Source: Heterotrichella gracilis (lineage: Eukaryota; Sar; Xanthophyceae; Tribonematales; Xanthonemataceae). Taken from it: a stretch of 64,000 bases of DNA. Both the position numbers and the translations under genes were made by a program. The stretch spans positions 62,001 to 126,000 of the forward strand of contig JAULBX010027385.1 of assembly GCA_032358255.1 (NCBI GenBank). Direction: 5' to 3'. The notes under the pieces were generated by a model that ran no database searches, was not told where the DNA came from, and saw only the letters and a list, made by a program, of their open reading frames with translations. Positions within the stretch are counted from its first letter, which is position 1. Each line of letters opens with the position of its first letter. Of this stretch, positions 23,424-35,067 are shown in pieces.

Positions 23424-24051
23424 AGCAGGCCCGAGGCGCGAGGCGAGGCCAGCCTGCAGCGTGGAGCGTGCGTGCAGGTGGGGGGCGATTGATAGTATCA
23501 CACCCCACCTGTGACTCCAAAAGGTACCTCTTGGCTCAGAGCTCAGGGGCGTTACTTTAATTACGTGTAAACAGCATGACGTCTGCACTTGCTTACGTGG
23601 CGTGCCCTCGTTGGTCCACGACGCGCCGCCAGGTTGCACATATCCAGTACGTAATTGGCGTTACCCTGCAATCGGGTAAATACCGCTACTACAGAATGCA
23701 CCCAAAGTGATACTTATGCTCTCGCCACCCACCTTCTCTCCATCGTGCTGCACAGCAACCGCATCATCACAAGGCATCAAGGGACCTGTCGCAAGCTTCT
23801 TGCCGTATCGGCCTTGCTCATTGGCTTGCAAGCGAGAGGGTCTCGACATCGCAAGATGCCTTGCACCATGGTCGGGCAGAGGCCGTGCGCCTTGGCCAAG
23901 CCAGGTATCGAACCCTTACCCACGCCCTTATCTTGAGCCCTCTTCACCTGATTGACGTTAGCACCACCTGATGTTACTTGTACCCGTTGATCGACGGTGT
24001 TACAATCTGGAGCTATGCTGATGGGTTGGTTTTTGCCTTGCAGGTGCACGC
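23424..24051. promoter_or_regulatory. Upstream region of the agmatine deiminase gene
   Basis: No coding exon is supported. The TTGCAG ending at 24043, just before the start codon, could be the acceptor of a 5' UTR intron. Confidence 0.4.
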
Positions 24052-27000
24052 ATGCCTAGCAAGAGCACAAGGCGCGCCGTCGCCACTCGCGCAGGTAACG
24101 CACGCGATACGCGCTCGTGTCTCCTTATCTATGGCGTAACGTTTCTCGCTGCCAGTGGGATCGCACGTGTAACCTGTGATCGGTGCCCCGTGGGAGCCAT
24201 GTGGGAGCCCGTAAGCACTGATATCAATGCTAGTTTCGCCAACAGAGCTGTGGATCAGTAGCGCATGCCTTGTTACGTATGCGGATTGTGTTGTTTTCCA
24301 CCTATGCAACGGGAAACGGGTGCCTCGATGGGCATATGCATGAGGTGCATCACCATGACTCACGTGCTCGCCTTGTTCGATCTTGATGCCCAGTTACCAA
24401 CACCAGACCTGCCTTCCTCACCTCTGCCCCTACTGATCCCTTGGTCTGTTTTGCAGTTGTGGACCGCACCACGATGAAGGAGGTTGCCACCCCCAAGCAG
24501 CTGGGATACACCATGCCTGGTGCGTACCCTGGTGCTGTGTGTCCCTCTATGTGGCTTTGCTTGTGACTTCTTTTGTGCCTTCCAATCAGCGTTCTGATGG
24601 AAGGTCAGCAGAGCTAGGAGGCTAGCAGCAGTGGGTGTTGCTAGTTTGTGATCTGTACCTTCAGAGCCACGCTGGCGGATAACCCTAGGGTCTAGCCCCA
24701 AACCTAATGCCTTCCTAGACCCAAAACCCAATGCCTGGCTGGGATTGTCGTTGCAGTACACTTAACCCAACCCTCCCCGATGCCAACTCCTTCAACTCCC
24801 AACCTCCTCCCTTCCCGCTCATGGGTCCGCCCTCCCCCCCTCTCGCCTTGCCACCCCCCTCCCTCCCACTCAACCCCCCCCCACCCCCTCCCCCCCGCAG
24901 GCGAGTTCGAGCCCCACGCGGGCTGCTGGATGGGCTTCCCCTACGACGGCAACATCTGGCGCGAGGGCGCCAAGCCCGCGCAGGCCCAGTACGCCGGCGT
25001 GGCCCGCGCCATCTCCGAGTTTGAGCCGGTCACCATGTGGACCGACCCCGAGGCCATGGCGGTGGCCACCGAGATGTTCAAGTCCGACGACAACGTGTTT
25101 GTGAAGGAGCTGGAGATCAACGACGGGTGGACGCGCGACTGGGGCCCAACCGTGCGTGTCCTGCCCAACCCTAAACCCTAAATTGCAAAAGTATGAACCC
25201 TAGGCAGAATCCTACGTGCTGATGGATGTTGATGCGCCTCTGGGTATGGTTGCTGTGGATTCCATCATGCCCGTGAGATGTGCTGTGCTGCCTGATGGAT
25301 CATTTGCTGGGTCGGTAGCTATGGCATGCTCTCATACCTCGTCCCCACTGACAAGGGCTGGCTGGCTTAATTAAAATGCTTCCCTGATAACAGGAATTTC
25401 TCTGAATGAATCACTACCTCCCCCGGCCCACCTCACACCCCCCGCTTCCACCCTCTGCAGTGCGTCGCCAAGACTGAGAACGGGAAGCGGATCGTGGCGG
25501 GCGTGCACTGGGACTATGACTGCTATGGCGGCTTTCTAAAGAAGGAGCTTGGCATGCCCACCATGGTGCCCGACTGGACCAAGGACTACAACGCGGGGCG
25601 CAAGATCCTGGAGCTGGAGGGCCTGCCCGTGTTTGAGTCCCCGCTGCACCTGGAGGGCGGGTCCATCCACTCTGATGGCGAGGGGTGCGTGGGGCGGCGG
25701 TGGGGGGTTATGTGGGGGGTGCTTGTTTGCGCAGTGGGGTGGATGTCACATGGAGGGGTGAGGGTGGTGGTGCAATCCATGTGTGCTGATGCAGATGCCG
25801 GGAGGCACCATGTGGGCCTGTACATGGTGGCACACATGGATTGTTTGGATTAATCGATGCATGCAGTCTCTTTCCCTGTGCAGTGCCCCATGTCTTCCAT
25901 GTCGGCGCACCTCCACTTGGTATCTTGGGGGCAGGGTTTCCTATTACGGTACCCTTTACCTCCCCTTTCTACAACTTCCCCTCCCCTTGCGCATCACCCC
26001 AGCTGGTGACCGAGCAGTGCCTGCCACAGTTCCTCACTTGTGCCGTGGGGCTAAGCTTTGCAATTACCCAATTACCCTAAACCATACCTCTCTGGAGACC
26101 TCCCGCTCCTCTTGTGCAGCACCCTTATGGTGATCAAGCGGTGCCTGCCGCACATCCACACCTGGAACTAGGGTTTCTAATTACCCTAAATCTCCCCTCT
26201 CTGACCCCCTCCCTCCCCCTTGCGCAGCACCCTTGTGGTGACCGAGCAGTGCCTGCTGCACGAGTCGCGGAACCCTAGCCTAGGGCGCGAGGGCATCGAG
26301 AACATGCTGAAGGAGTACCTGGGCCTGGAGAAGGTCATCTGGCTGTGGAGGGGCATCGCGGGGGATGATGCCATCACCAACGGCCACGTGGACAACTTCT
26401 GCTGCTTCGTGCACCCGGGCAAGGTGCTGCTGGCGTGGTCGGACGACGAGTTTGATGTGCAGGTGCGATATGGGTGTAGGGCGGGTGTAATGAGGATAAT
26501 TGAAATTTGCTGAGCAGCAGGTGGGGATGTGCAGCAGAGTTTGATGTGCAGGTGCGACAGGGGTGTGGGCTTCAGCCGGTGTGGTGGGGGTGTGACGGGT
26601 GGGTGGGGGTTCGGGCGTAGGCAGGCCGTGCCAACTGGTGATGTTTAATGCACCCATACGGGGTTCCTGGCCTGCTTGGGCGGGGATTGTACTGGGCAAG
26701 TGCAAGGGTTTGGGGTTTGCCGGGTGGGGAATTTTGGAAGTTGCGTGAGAGGGAAGCACGGAGGGAGTTTTGCTCATGTAGGGTGTGGCAGGTACTGCCG
26801 TGCAGCTAAGCTATAGGACGTTGAGCTGGGTGGGAGGCCCGTCGGCTGCTGCAGCACGTATTCAACTCCACGTCGCCTTTGTCAGTATTGGTAGATTTCG
26901 GCACTGCAATGGATGGCGTCAGCAGGCAGCCTTACACAAAGCGCGCTGGCTTCAACACATGCGTAAACAACTGGCCTACACTCCCACCATATCACAGCAT

Positions 27001-27874
27001 TGCGTGCAATTGGTATCAACGTATTGTTGCCTACACCAGTACTTGCTGGTGGCCGCCCTTTCCAGCCCCTCACCCACGGTTTGGATCTCCCCCCCAAATG
27101 CAGTACGAGCATTCTGCACGAAAAACCCTTATCCCTGAACCCTACCCCCCTTCCTGCAGTACGAGCACTCTGCGCGCGCCTACGAGATCCTGTCCAACAC
27201 CACCGATGCCAAGGGGAGGAAGCTCGAGATCGTGAAGATCCCCACACCGCCACCACTGTTCCGCACCCACAAGGAGTCGGGTGGCCTGGCCCCAGGCTAC
27301 ATCGAGAAGGGGTACATCCCCAGGGTGCCAGGGGAGCGCCTGCCAGCCACCTACATCAACCACTACCAGGTGGGTAAACCCCATGGGCTGTAGGGGCTGA
27401 GTGGTTTGAGAGGCGCCTGCGAGTACCTGGCTTGTCCCCTGTGGGCGTCCCCTTTCTTCCCATGCACTTTTACCCCATGCGCTGTGGGGCCTGAGTGGTT
27501 TCAGAGGCGCAGCAGCTGGGGTGCTCCACCTGTGTGGCAACCCTAGTGCCGATGGCATAGTAGAGGGTGCTGTGTGCTGATCCTTTTTGGGAGGACCCCT
27601 TGCAATCAATACCCTAAACCCTACCCAACCACCCTGCAATCAATACTCTAAACCCTACCCACCCACCCCGCAGGCCAACGGCCCCGGCGGCAAGGGCGTG
27701 GTCATGTCCCGCTTCGGCGGCGCAGCCGTGCGCACCGACGAGCTTGCCTTTGAGGCCCTGTCCAAGGCCTATGGCCCGGAGTGGAAGGTTGTGCAGGTGG
27801 ACAACTCGCGCGATGTGCTGCTCAACGCAGGCAACGTGCACTGCATCACGCAGCAACACGTGGCCGCATACTAG
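24052..27874 (+). CDS. AIH: Agmatine deiminase (agmatine iminohydrolase), plant type
   Basis: Seven exons join in phase to 408 residues: 24052-24094, 24457-24519, 24901-25151, 25461-25684, 26228-26462, 27160-27369 and 27674-27874. The enzyme converts agmatine to N-carbamoylputrescine and ammonia, the second step of the arginine decarboxylase route to putrescine. Family hallmarks are MPGEFEPHAGCWMGFPYDG near residue 36, the RDWGP block (RDTGP in most relatives) at about 114-118, LHLEGGSIHSDGEG, the NGHVDNF block with His247 and Asp249, and the catalytic-cysteine block AGNVHCITQQ near the C-terminus (Cys399). The usual GGGN before the cysteine reads NAGN here, a mild departure. The ATG at 24052 gives a short basic lead (MPSKSTRRAVATRAV) that could be an organelle-targeting extension; this is weak. 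Introns 4, 5 and 6 bear exon-edge echoes. Confidence 0.95.
25986..26155 (+). repeat. Two echoes of the agmatine deiminase exon 5 start
   Basis: The true edge at 26221-26262 (GCGCAG then CACCCTTGTGGTGACCGAGC) is preceded by degenerate copies near 25986-26031 and 26110-26155, about 110 bp apart. TTACCCTAA filler separates them. Both retain an AG acceptor and the stretch coding for VTEQCLP/LL. Confidence 0.9.
26534..26566 (+). repeat. Echo of the agmatine deiminase exon 5 end plus donor
   Basis: GAGTTTGATGTGCAG followed by GTGCGA, the true exon 5 end and donor at 26448-26468, recurs about 90 bp downstream in intron 5. The following GGGTGTGGG-type sequence also recurs. Confidence 0.9.
27098..27120 (+). 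repeat. Echo of the agmatine deiminase exon 6 start
   Basis: CAGTACGAGCATTCTGCACG at 27101 copies the true acceptor and exon start CAGTACGAGCACTCTGCGCG at 27157, 56 bp downstream. CCCTTATCCCTGAACCCTA lies between them. Confidence 0.92.
27601..27665 (+). repeat. ~31-bp tandem duplication with CCCTAAA motif before exon 7
   Basis: TGCAATCAATACCCTAAACC and its near-copy TGCAATCAATACTCTAAACC follow each other immediately upstream of the exon 7 acceptor of agmatine deiminase. Confidence 0.9.
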
Positions 27875-29140
27875 GCGCGGGCTGGAATGGGCGGGGGAGG
27901 AGGAGGGGGCCAGTCGGGGGGCGTGGTGTGCGGGACTGTGAGGGGAGTGGTTGAGTGTTGAGTGTTGAGTGAGTTTTGGTGAGTGCCTAGCGCTGTAGTA
28001 TCGATGCCCAGGGGAAGATTGTGCTGACGCAAGCCACTGTGTGGCCTGTTTGGTCTTTTCCAGGTGGACCCTTCATGCAGTGTGAGATTGAGGGTGCAAA
28101 AAGGTGCAGCTTGACCAGTGTTCCGGTTAAGGTGATGTAGTGGTTAGTAATCCATCGTTATCAGTTCATACAGGAGGCGGGTTGCAAGCAGCTTACCAGT
28201 ATTGACAGTAGCGGTGCTCCCTACTCTGTAGTACAGTGAGGTTAGGCGAATGCTGGCAGCGGTGCTGTCAAAGCTGTTGGTAATCTTCTTACCATGCAGT
28301 TGCAGACTCCTGGGGCTGCCCTTGTGGCCATCAAGAAAGAGTACCGTAAAACTGACCCAATAAGTGAACAAATCTGGCCTGTCTGAGAGTCTGACGGGTG
28401 ATGGTTCGCAAGTTTTCAAAGTATGGCTCCCCCCCCAGGGCCTAAAACATGGTAAAGCTTTTAGGTCACCACCCAAGGTCATGGCCGAGCCAATCCAGGG
28501 GGGCACAGGGGCATGGCATGGGTAAGTCCTTTTTCACCATGCCCCACAGGCTTCGGATAATACTCGCAACCGATGGCTCTATCACGATGATATTGGGATA
28601 TGCAGTCAAGGGTCGCCCAACGTGTGCGCCAACCGCAAACATTGCCATCATGGCCCAGAGGCCTAGGGTCTGACCAGGGTCATCGTTGCCCGAGTGCCAT
28701 TTTGCGCCAGACTGCCAGACCCAACACCGGTGCTTTGTATATTCGTCGCGGTCTTATGAAGCAAACGCCACACTGCCGCTGCGTACTGTTGTGATCACCT
28801 CCTTTCTTCAACCAGGGTTGCTGAAACAACAACCATCTTGTTCTATACGGCCCAGTTGCATGCATGCATTCGCACATTTGAAGTACCCAACTTCCTACCA
28901 AAATCTTGGTGGTAGCTGAAGTGCAACCCGGAACTTAATTATTTCGTAAACCACGGCATCTTCACCGCACACTCGTACCCACGCCCTGTGTGTGTGCCAC
29001 ATTGGGTGATTGGCCTGCATATGCATGCATTGTGGCTTATTCAAACTAGCCAGTCACTGCTGGCCCAGCAGTTTCTATCACACGCGTAAATCGCATTTCA
29101 AGTCCACGGGCAACAAGTAGTTGAACACGCAGCAAACAAC
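27875..29140. other. Intergenic region between agmatine deiminase and HOP2
   Basis: No coding exon is supported. Several open frames of 60-120 codons exist on both strands, but none shows family motifs or splice partners. The end next to 29141 should contain the HOP2 promoter. Confidence 0.45.
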
Positions 29141-30931
29141 ATGGTGAGTTTCGCTGGTGGGTTGGCTCCATGACCACCCAATGCTACAATCAAGCCCAGC
29201 ATTCATATAAGTCCAAACTGTTTGGTGCTTTGAACTTGTTTGCTTGCTCGCCCTGCAGAATGAAGAAAAGGTCCTGCACTTCTTGCGACAAAACAATAAA
29301 CCATACAGCGTTCAAGGAGCAACGGATATGCTCGCAACGCAAGGCGCAAAGAAGCCTCAGACTCAAAAGCTTCTGACAGCGCTAGCAGAAAAGAAACTGA
29401 TCAACTGCAAGGTAACCAGGCAGAGATGAGCCAAGTTGTTCAGCAAAGTATCCCGCGCTCAACCTGACTTTCTGTTTGCAGGAATTTGGCAAAACCCAGG
29501 TGTACTTTGCCCTTCAAGACGACCTTCCTGTGCTATCCAAGGAGGCAAGTCAACCCCTAGTGGGGGCATCGCTTGTGCAGGCTAGCTAGTGTGCTGACTG
29601 CAACTGCTGACACCTGTTTCTGGCACACAGGACAAAGATGCAAAAACTGCACTCATCAAAGAGCTGTCCATTGAATCGCAACAACTGGGTCAGGAGGTGT
29701 CTGCCTTGACAAAAGGTGCGTGTTCAGGGCAAGGAGCGCTCCGTCAGCTCAACGTGAATACCATGCAAATCACTGCACTGTTGCTCAAGGAGCCGGTATG
29801 AGGAATGGCAGATAATCCATTTCCACCCCTTCGTGCAGAGCTGCAGGGGCTGAGTTCCACGTTGACGTTAGCCGAGATACAGGACCAGATCGACAAATAT
29901 GGCACACAGGTACTGCTCTCACACGCTGTGCTGCAAGCTGTTTGAGCAACTGCATGGACAAAGTATCAATATGCTCCATTGCCTGGCAGATCAAAGAAGC
30001 AGAAGCCAAACTGTCAAGTTTCCGGAACACCTCCACGCTGATTCCCCCAGAAGAGAAGAAACAAGTGGAACAGGTGAAATGCCCATGGAGCATGGTATTG
30101 TGCAATGCACCTGCTCCTCGAACCTGACATACCTAGCTAGATGAATTTTCCATGTAGATTTACATTCCAATTCGTGCTGATATATGTAAGCTTTGATTGA
30201 TGATCTGCAGCTTCTGCTCAGCCTCGAGCTTTCACTAAATTCGACAAATGCAATCAATTTTTTGGGTTAATTGATGAAAAGAATGGTGTATTATTTAAAT
30301 AGCACTGTCCTTAATGCATCCCTGGCGAGATGTGCGAGGGATCACCTGATCTTGATATCATGCATGCCTGCAGGTGTTCATTCGAAACATGGAGCAATGG
30401 TCGAAGCGCAAGCGTATGTTCAAGAATATCTGGTAAGAAGCGCAATTTGCAACGCCAATTCTCTGTTGAGAGGGAAAGCGCCATGCCTTAAATGACAGAC
30501 GTACAGCGTGAAACATGCAGCACCAGTATAGAAGAAGAAAAGAAATGAAACTGAGCGCAGTTTGCGCAGAAAGCGGCAATAGTAATAGCACGAAAGCATA
30601 GCCACTGTGGACAATAGCCATGGAAACCCGCAGCGTTACACCACTTCTGAACATGCCAGTTGATGCACATGATACTTTGGAGCATCCTAGGTGGGCCAGG
30701 TGCATGTACTAGGTGGGCCAGGCACAGTACCACAGGGAATGCATTGGCTGCGCTCATTTGGTGCTCATTTGGTGATGGCTTGCCCCGCATCCCAGGGACA
30801 CGGTGACTGGGGACATGGAGGCCAAGAAGGAAACCGTCTACGAGGAGATTGGCATCGAGACCGATGAGGAGTATGACCTCAACTTCCAGGACATCAGCCA
30901 GCTGCTGCCAAAGAGAAACAGGCGCATGTGA
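29141..30931 (+). CDS. HOP2: Homologous-pairing protein 2 (HOP2 / PSMC3IP / TBPIP)
   Basis: Eight exons join in phase to 217 residues: 29141-29143, 29259-29411, 29482-29544, 29631-29715, 29839-29909, 29990-30073, 30374-30432 and 30796-30931. HOP2 pairs with MND1 and helps DMC1/RAD51 capture homologous duplex during meiotic recombination. The N-terminal winged helix reads EEKVLHFLRQNNKPYSVQGA and ends near KEFGKTQVYFALQDDL. A leucine- and glutamine-rich coiled-coil region follows (about residues 80-150). The conserved C-terminal block contains MEQWSKRKRMFKNIWD and ETDEEYDLNF. The length matches the family (about 217-226). The initiator ATG is the only coding codon of exon 1, followed directly by GTGAGT; the next exon has no in-frame ATG, which supports this start. 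Intron 3 uses a GC donor (GCAAGT at 29545). Confidence 0.95.
30687..30722. repeat. 22-bp-spaced direct repeat in HOP2 intron 7
   Basis: CTAGGTGGGCCAGG occurs at 30687 and again at 30709. Confidence 0.8.
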
Positions 30932-31399
30932 TGGCCTCAATCGAGCAAAACTTGTGCAAAATGATTCTCACCAGACGAGGGACTGACGGCCGTGGCAGCG
31001 TGAATAATCAAGCATGTCAATCCGCAGGAATCCTGATAAGACTGGTATACCGGCATCATGTTTCTCGTTGCACTTTTTCCACTGCATGGCAAGTCCTGGC
31101 AGCACTGCGCATGCGCAACACCTAGTTAAGAAGAGTTCAGCTGTCCATGTCCAGGCTGGGTCATTATGATAGCTGTACACGTCAAGTCATGTTTTCCCAG
31201 GTTTTATATGGGCCAGATTCCATAACCCGTCAGGGGACAAGAGCTACCAGTGTTTTTTACTCCAAACTAACTGATCGGTGATTCATTCAATAAAAGACTA
31301 ATTGCAGAATCTGCAGCTGCAGGCAATACTATTAGGCAACAATCTTGCATATTCTTAAACAGTGCCTTCTTGTCCCCCCAAAATTGCTTGATGGCGTAT
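30932..31399. other. Convergent intergenic region, HOP2 / NDUFAF7-like
   Basis: This is the 3' flank of both genes. No coding sequence is supported. Confidence 0.5.
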
Positions 31400-34300
31400 C
31401 TACAATTTGAGCTGCAGTGCAGTGCCCAGGAAAATGGATGTGTTGGTGTAATCTTGCAGCAGCGGGTTGTACCCTGACACAGTCCTGGTGGCCGCCACGT
31501 CAACGTACTGCCGCATGAACTCCTGCGCCTTCATGTGCACCGCACGCACAACACCTCCGCTGCCTGATCCCTGCAACTGGCCCCGGGCTGCTTCCTCGCC
31601 AATTACTTCCCCAGGGAGGGGCGAGTCGCTCCTCTTGGTGCCCGCTTGGCAGCGTGCATATGCCTCCTTGTACATTGCACTGAGCAGGGTGAAGTCTGTG
31701 GGGAAGAAGATGTCTGCGTGGCCCTTGCGCACCAGGTAGCTGGAGTGGTCAAGCACGCTGCCGTCCACCTGCGCCGGGAATGGGGGTTCAATACAGCAGG
31801 TTTAAGGTTTAGGGTTATGTCTGTATTCAGGCAATTTTGGAATTGGGGCTTTAGCAAAGACTTGGGTTTAGAGTCAAAGACGGCGACTCGCAAAGCAATG
31901 GCGACTTGTTGCGTCAAAGCCATGGATGTCTACAATTGCCTGCTGCTGGACGCCATGATGCAATTCAGGGCAGATCTTGGCGCACAGTTGCGCAAGATCA
32001 ATAGATGGCATAAAAAGGTCACAGGACTGCTTGGCGCTGCATGTGCAAGGCTGACTGCTTATCTGGCGGTGTATTCAACACATCTGGAATGCATATAAGG
32101 CAGGGATAAGAGCGTCTCGGGTTGCTTAAGCACACTATACGGTATCATACCTTAAACAGGCAGGCATGAATGCTGCCTATACCATGCCTAAGTCCTGGAC
32201 CAGGACTCCTGGAGCATATGCCAACCGCACCCACTCCCAATAGGACTAGGCGCACCCTCACCCCGCCACTGCCGGTTTGGCACCCACCGTTTCCGCCACC
32301 AGCGGCGCATTCACCCCCGCCACCTGCGTGAATGCCTGCAGGTCGTCAAAGTCCTGGGCGATGAGCATGTGGTTGGGCCGCGCGGCGTGCAGCACATCCA
32401 TCAGGCGCAGGGCGGCGGTGGGGAGGAACAGGTGGGGCGATGACCCTGCAGGCCATTTTAGGGTTTAGGATCTAAGGTTCAGGGATTAGCCGCATGCATG
32501 TTTGTGTAAAATAGGCCCACATATTGTAACTTCAGCACGGAGGATACCAGGATGAAACTGCTGGTGCTTGGCTTGTTTGGTATACGTGCCTTGAGAGGCC
32601 TTGGGTCCACCACATGTCAAGTGCGGTTAACGTGCCCTAAGGTACTTGTGTACCAACTGGTACTTCTGTACCAACTGGTACTTGTGGTCAGTATCCACCT
32701 GGTACACAAGTACCTTAGGGCACACAAGCACATTTCCTGAAGAATTCCTGAGGAATGCCAACCATGGATGCTCACAACAGGGCTCTGAGGCCCAGCACTT
32801 GCCCAGGAGTGATGCTGGATGGGGCTGGTCACATGGCGCGCTTGGTACTGTGACCTGGCCACTGCATGCCCACCTGTCAATATGGGCAGGATGTTTGACC
32901 TGGCCCACCCCCACAGCGATCCCTCCTGCACCCCGCACCACGCCTCCAGGCAGCGCGCAACCAGCGGGTCCTGCAGCGGCCACATCACCTCAAGGGCGCC
33001 CCTGGCAGGGCTGCTGCCTTCCATGCATGTGCCAGGGTCTTCCTCCACCCACGTCTCCAGCCAGGGCTGTTTGAGGCTGTGCGGCTGGTGCTGCACCCTG
33101 GCATTGCAGCAAAGCAACATGATTGGGGATGTACTCACATTTTTTGAGGGTGTCCATGCTACAGTTTTGGATGCACTCACAACAACACAGCACGAAGAGG
33201 TGTGGTGTAATCCTAATGTGAGGTGTGTGGTGTCTCCGTAGTGCGCGTGGACTTTTGAATACCCCTCGTGAATACTTGTGCACGCCCCTCACCCCACCTG
33301 TCATGTGGCATGTTGTCCAGCACCTCCATCATCACCACAAAGCAGGGCTGGGGGCTGGTGCCCCATCCCTGGGGATCCAGTGCATCCCGACACTCCACCT
33401 TGAAGTTTTCGTGGCCAGCCTCCCCCACCTTGGTCCGCTGGAGGTGCGCCAGCCGGGGGCTGATTTCTATGGAGGTGTAGTGCGTTTGGCGGTAGGTGTC
33501 ATGGGCAGACAGGCGTATGCGGTCCTGGGACAGGGGCCAGATGGCGTTAATTTGTGGACAACACCCAATTGCAGTCAATGGAGGCAAAACCAACGGTTGC
33601 TGAAGGGAGGGATGGGTGCTGGCTCTTCCGAGTACCGCGAGCAGGGAAGTGGCCAGTGTGGCGTCACGCAGAGATTGTTTGTACGCTATGACCTCGCACA
33701 CATTCCTGGTGCTACCCTCTCACCCTGGGTACATTCATGTCCCACCACCCCTCCTATAGACTCCGTCACACCCGGTACGCCATACACAAACCCTTAGTGA
33801 CATGGAATCTAGCAGTACATCCACGCGAGCAAATGCGCCTGGAAAGTTTGCAATGCCCAGCTCTTCTTACCCTCTTTTCTAGACTGGAACACCTTATTAT
33901 ACCATTTCCTAATGAGGGCAGCTCACTTAAACCTGCCACCCCTCAATCCCAGTCTACCAGGCCACCCCATCCCTGCCAACCCCCAAATCCAGTCTCCCAT
34001 ACCAACACATCCCTGGCCAGCGTCCCTGTGCCCCCACCAATCTCCCAGATCTGCAAGGTCTGCCCTGGCGGTGCCACCTGGCGATGCGCTTGAAGGATAC
34101 AATTGGCTATTGCCGCACCATAGTGCGGGGTGAAAATCTCTACGGGAGTCAGCCAGGATACCTGCAAATGGGCGCGTGCGAGTAAAAATTTGCGGAAAGG
34201 GAGCCTGCAGCGAAATAAAAACATTACATGGCAACAGTCTTCTAAAATTCACTCCTGGCTGGTTGCTGCTATTTTTGCGGCAAGAATGAAAGTACATATT

Positions 34301-35067
34301 GATTTGTACGTTTTTACGTTTAAGAGCTTTTGCTGCATTTAAGCCCCAGATTAACCAGGCAATCGTGCCCGGGTGTGCAACGAGTCTCAGCATTTTTTGT
34401 GTACATACAGCGGCAAGGCACCTGGAGCTGCTTGTATGCTGTGTGCACTGCCTCAAGATACTGCTGCTGTCCCACTAGGCCTGTGAAGAGGATGGGTCCA
34501 GGCAGCGACCCCACAGGTGGCGCGTGAGCAGTGAAGTACCCAAAGTCCTGCGATGGATGTTGAGATACATATAAAAACCTTTGAGTGAACCACCGCACGT
34601 ATACGAGGCATCCGCTTATTGTGCGGAAAATAGCCATGGGTGTGACTAGAGTGGACGCAGGGGGTGACTAGCCGCTGTGCGGCCAGTGTTATATAGCTTC
34701 ATAGGAACAGAAACGGTGCACGCAAGCTTACCGGGTGGTAGAGAGCCTCTCCTATATACTCTCTGAGCTGCAAGCATAGAAGGGAGATTGGGCTTTGGGG
34801 TTGGCACACACACGCATGCAACACACTGTACATGTATGGCACAAGCACATTGCCTGGACGAGAGCCAGCTGTGCCTAAGATAGCAAACTGTTGAGTGGTT
34901 TGTATTCAGCCTTTGCAAGGCGCAGCACAACGAGGACTGGGCACACGCCCTACCACTAGGGCATGTGTGGCATGGCGCACCAGCTTGCTTGACGCATTCC
35001 GCGGTGAGGTCGAAAAGTTCAGCCCTCGTCTCACCAACCCTCTAAAAAGCTGATGGTGAAACCGCAT
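31400..35067 (-). CDS. NDUFAF7: NDUFAF7/MidA-type (DUF185) SAM-dependent methyltransferase, mitochondrial
   Basis: Eight exons join in phase to 470 residues: 34954-35067, 34732-34767, 34422-34547, 34003-34161, 33298-33524, 32874-33097, 32288-32445 and 31400-31768. In animals and Dictyostelium the family methylates an arginine of the complex I subunit NDUFS2 during complex I assembly. The first exon encodes an Arg/Ser-rich presequence (MRFHHQLFRGLVRRGLNFS), which fits mitochondrial import. LREYIGEALYHPDFGYF, the SAM-binding block IWEIGGGTGTLARDVL (about 130-145), YTSIEISPRL, FVVMMEVLDNMPHDR (about 207-221) and DADIFFPTDFTLL match the plant DUF185 clade in order. The GYNPLLQDYTNT block lies near the C-terminus. 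The start ATG at 35067 is the one that gives the presequence. Intron 6 contains a perfect hairpin. Confidence 0.93.
32632..32723. other. Perfect 24-bp inverted repeat in NDUFAF7-like intron 6
   Basis: Arms at 32632-32655 and 32700-32723 are exact reverse complements (GTGCCCTAAGGTACTTGTGT begins the left arm). The left arm and loop also contain a direct repeat, GGTACTTSTGTACCAACT, in successive copies. It may be a miniature inverted-repeat insertion or a hairpin-forming RNA segment. Confidence 0.88.
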
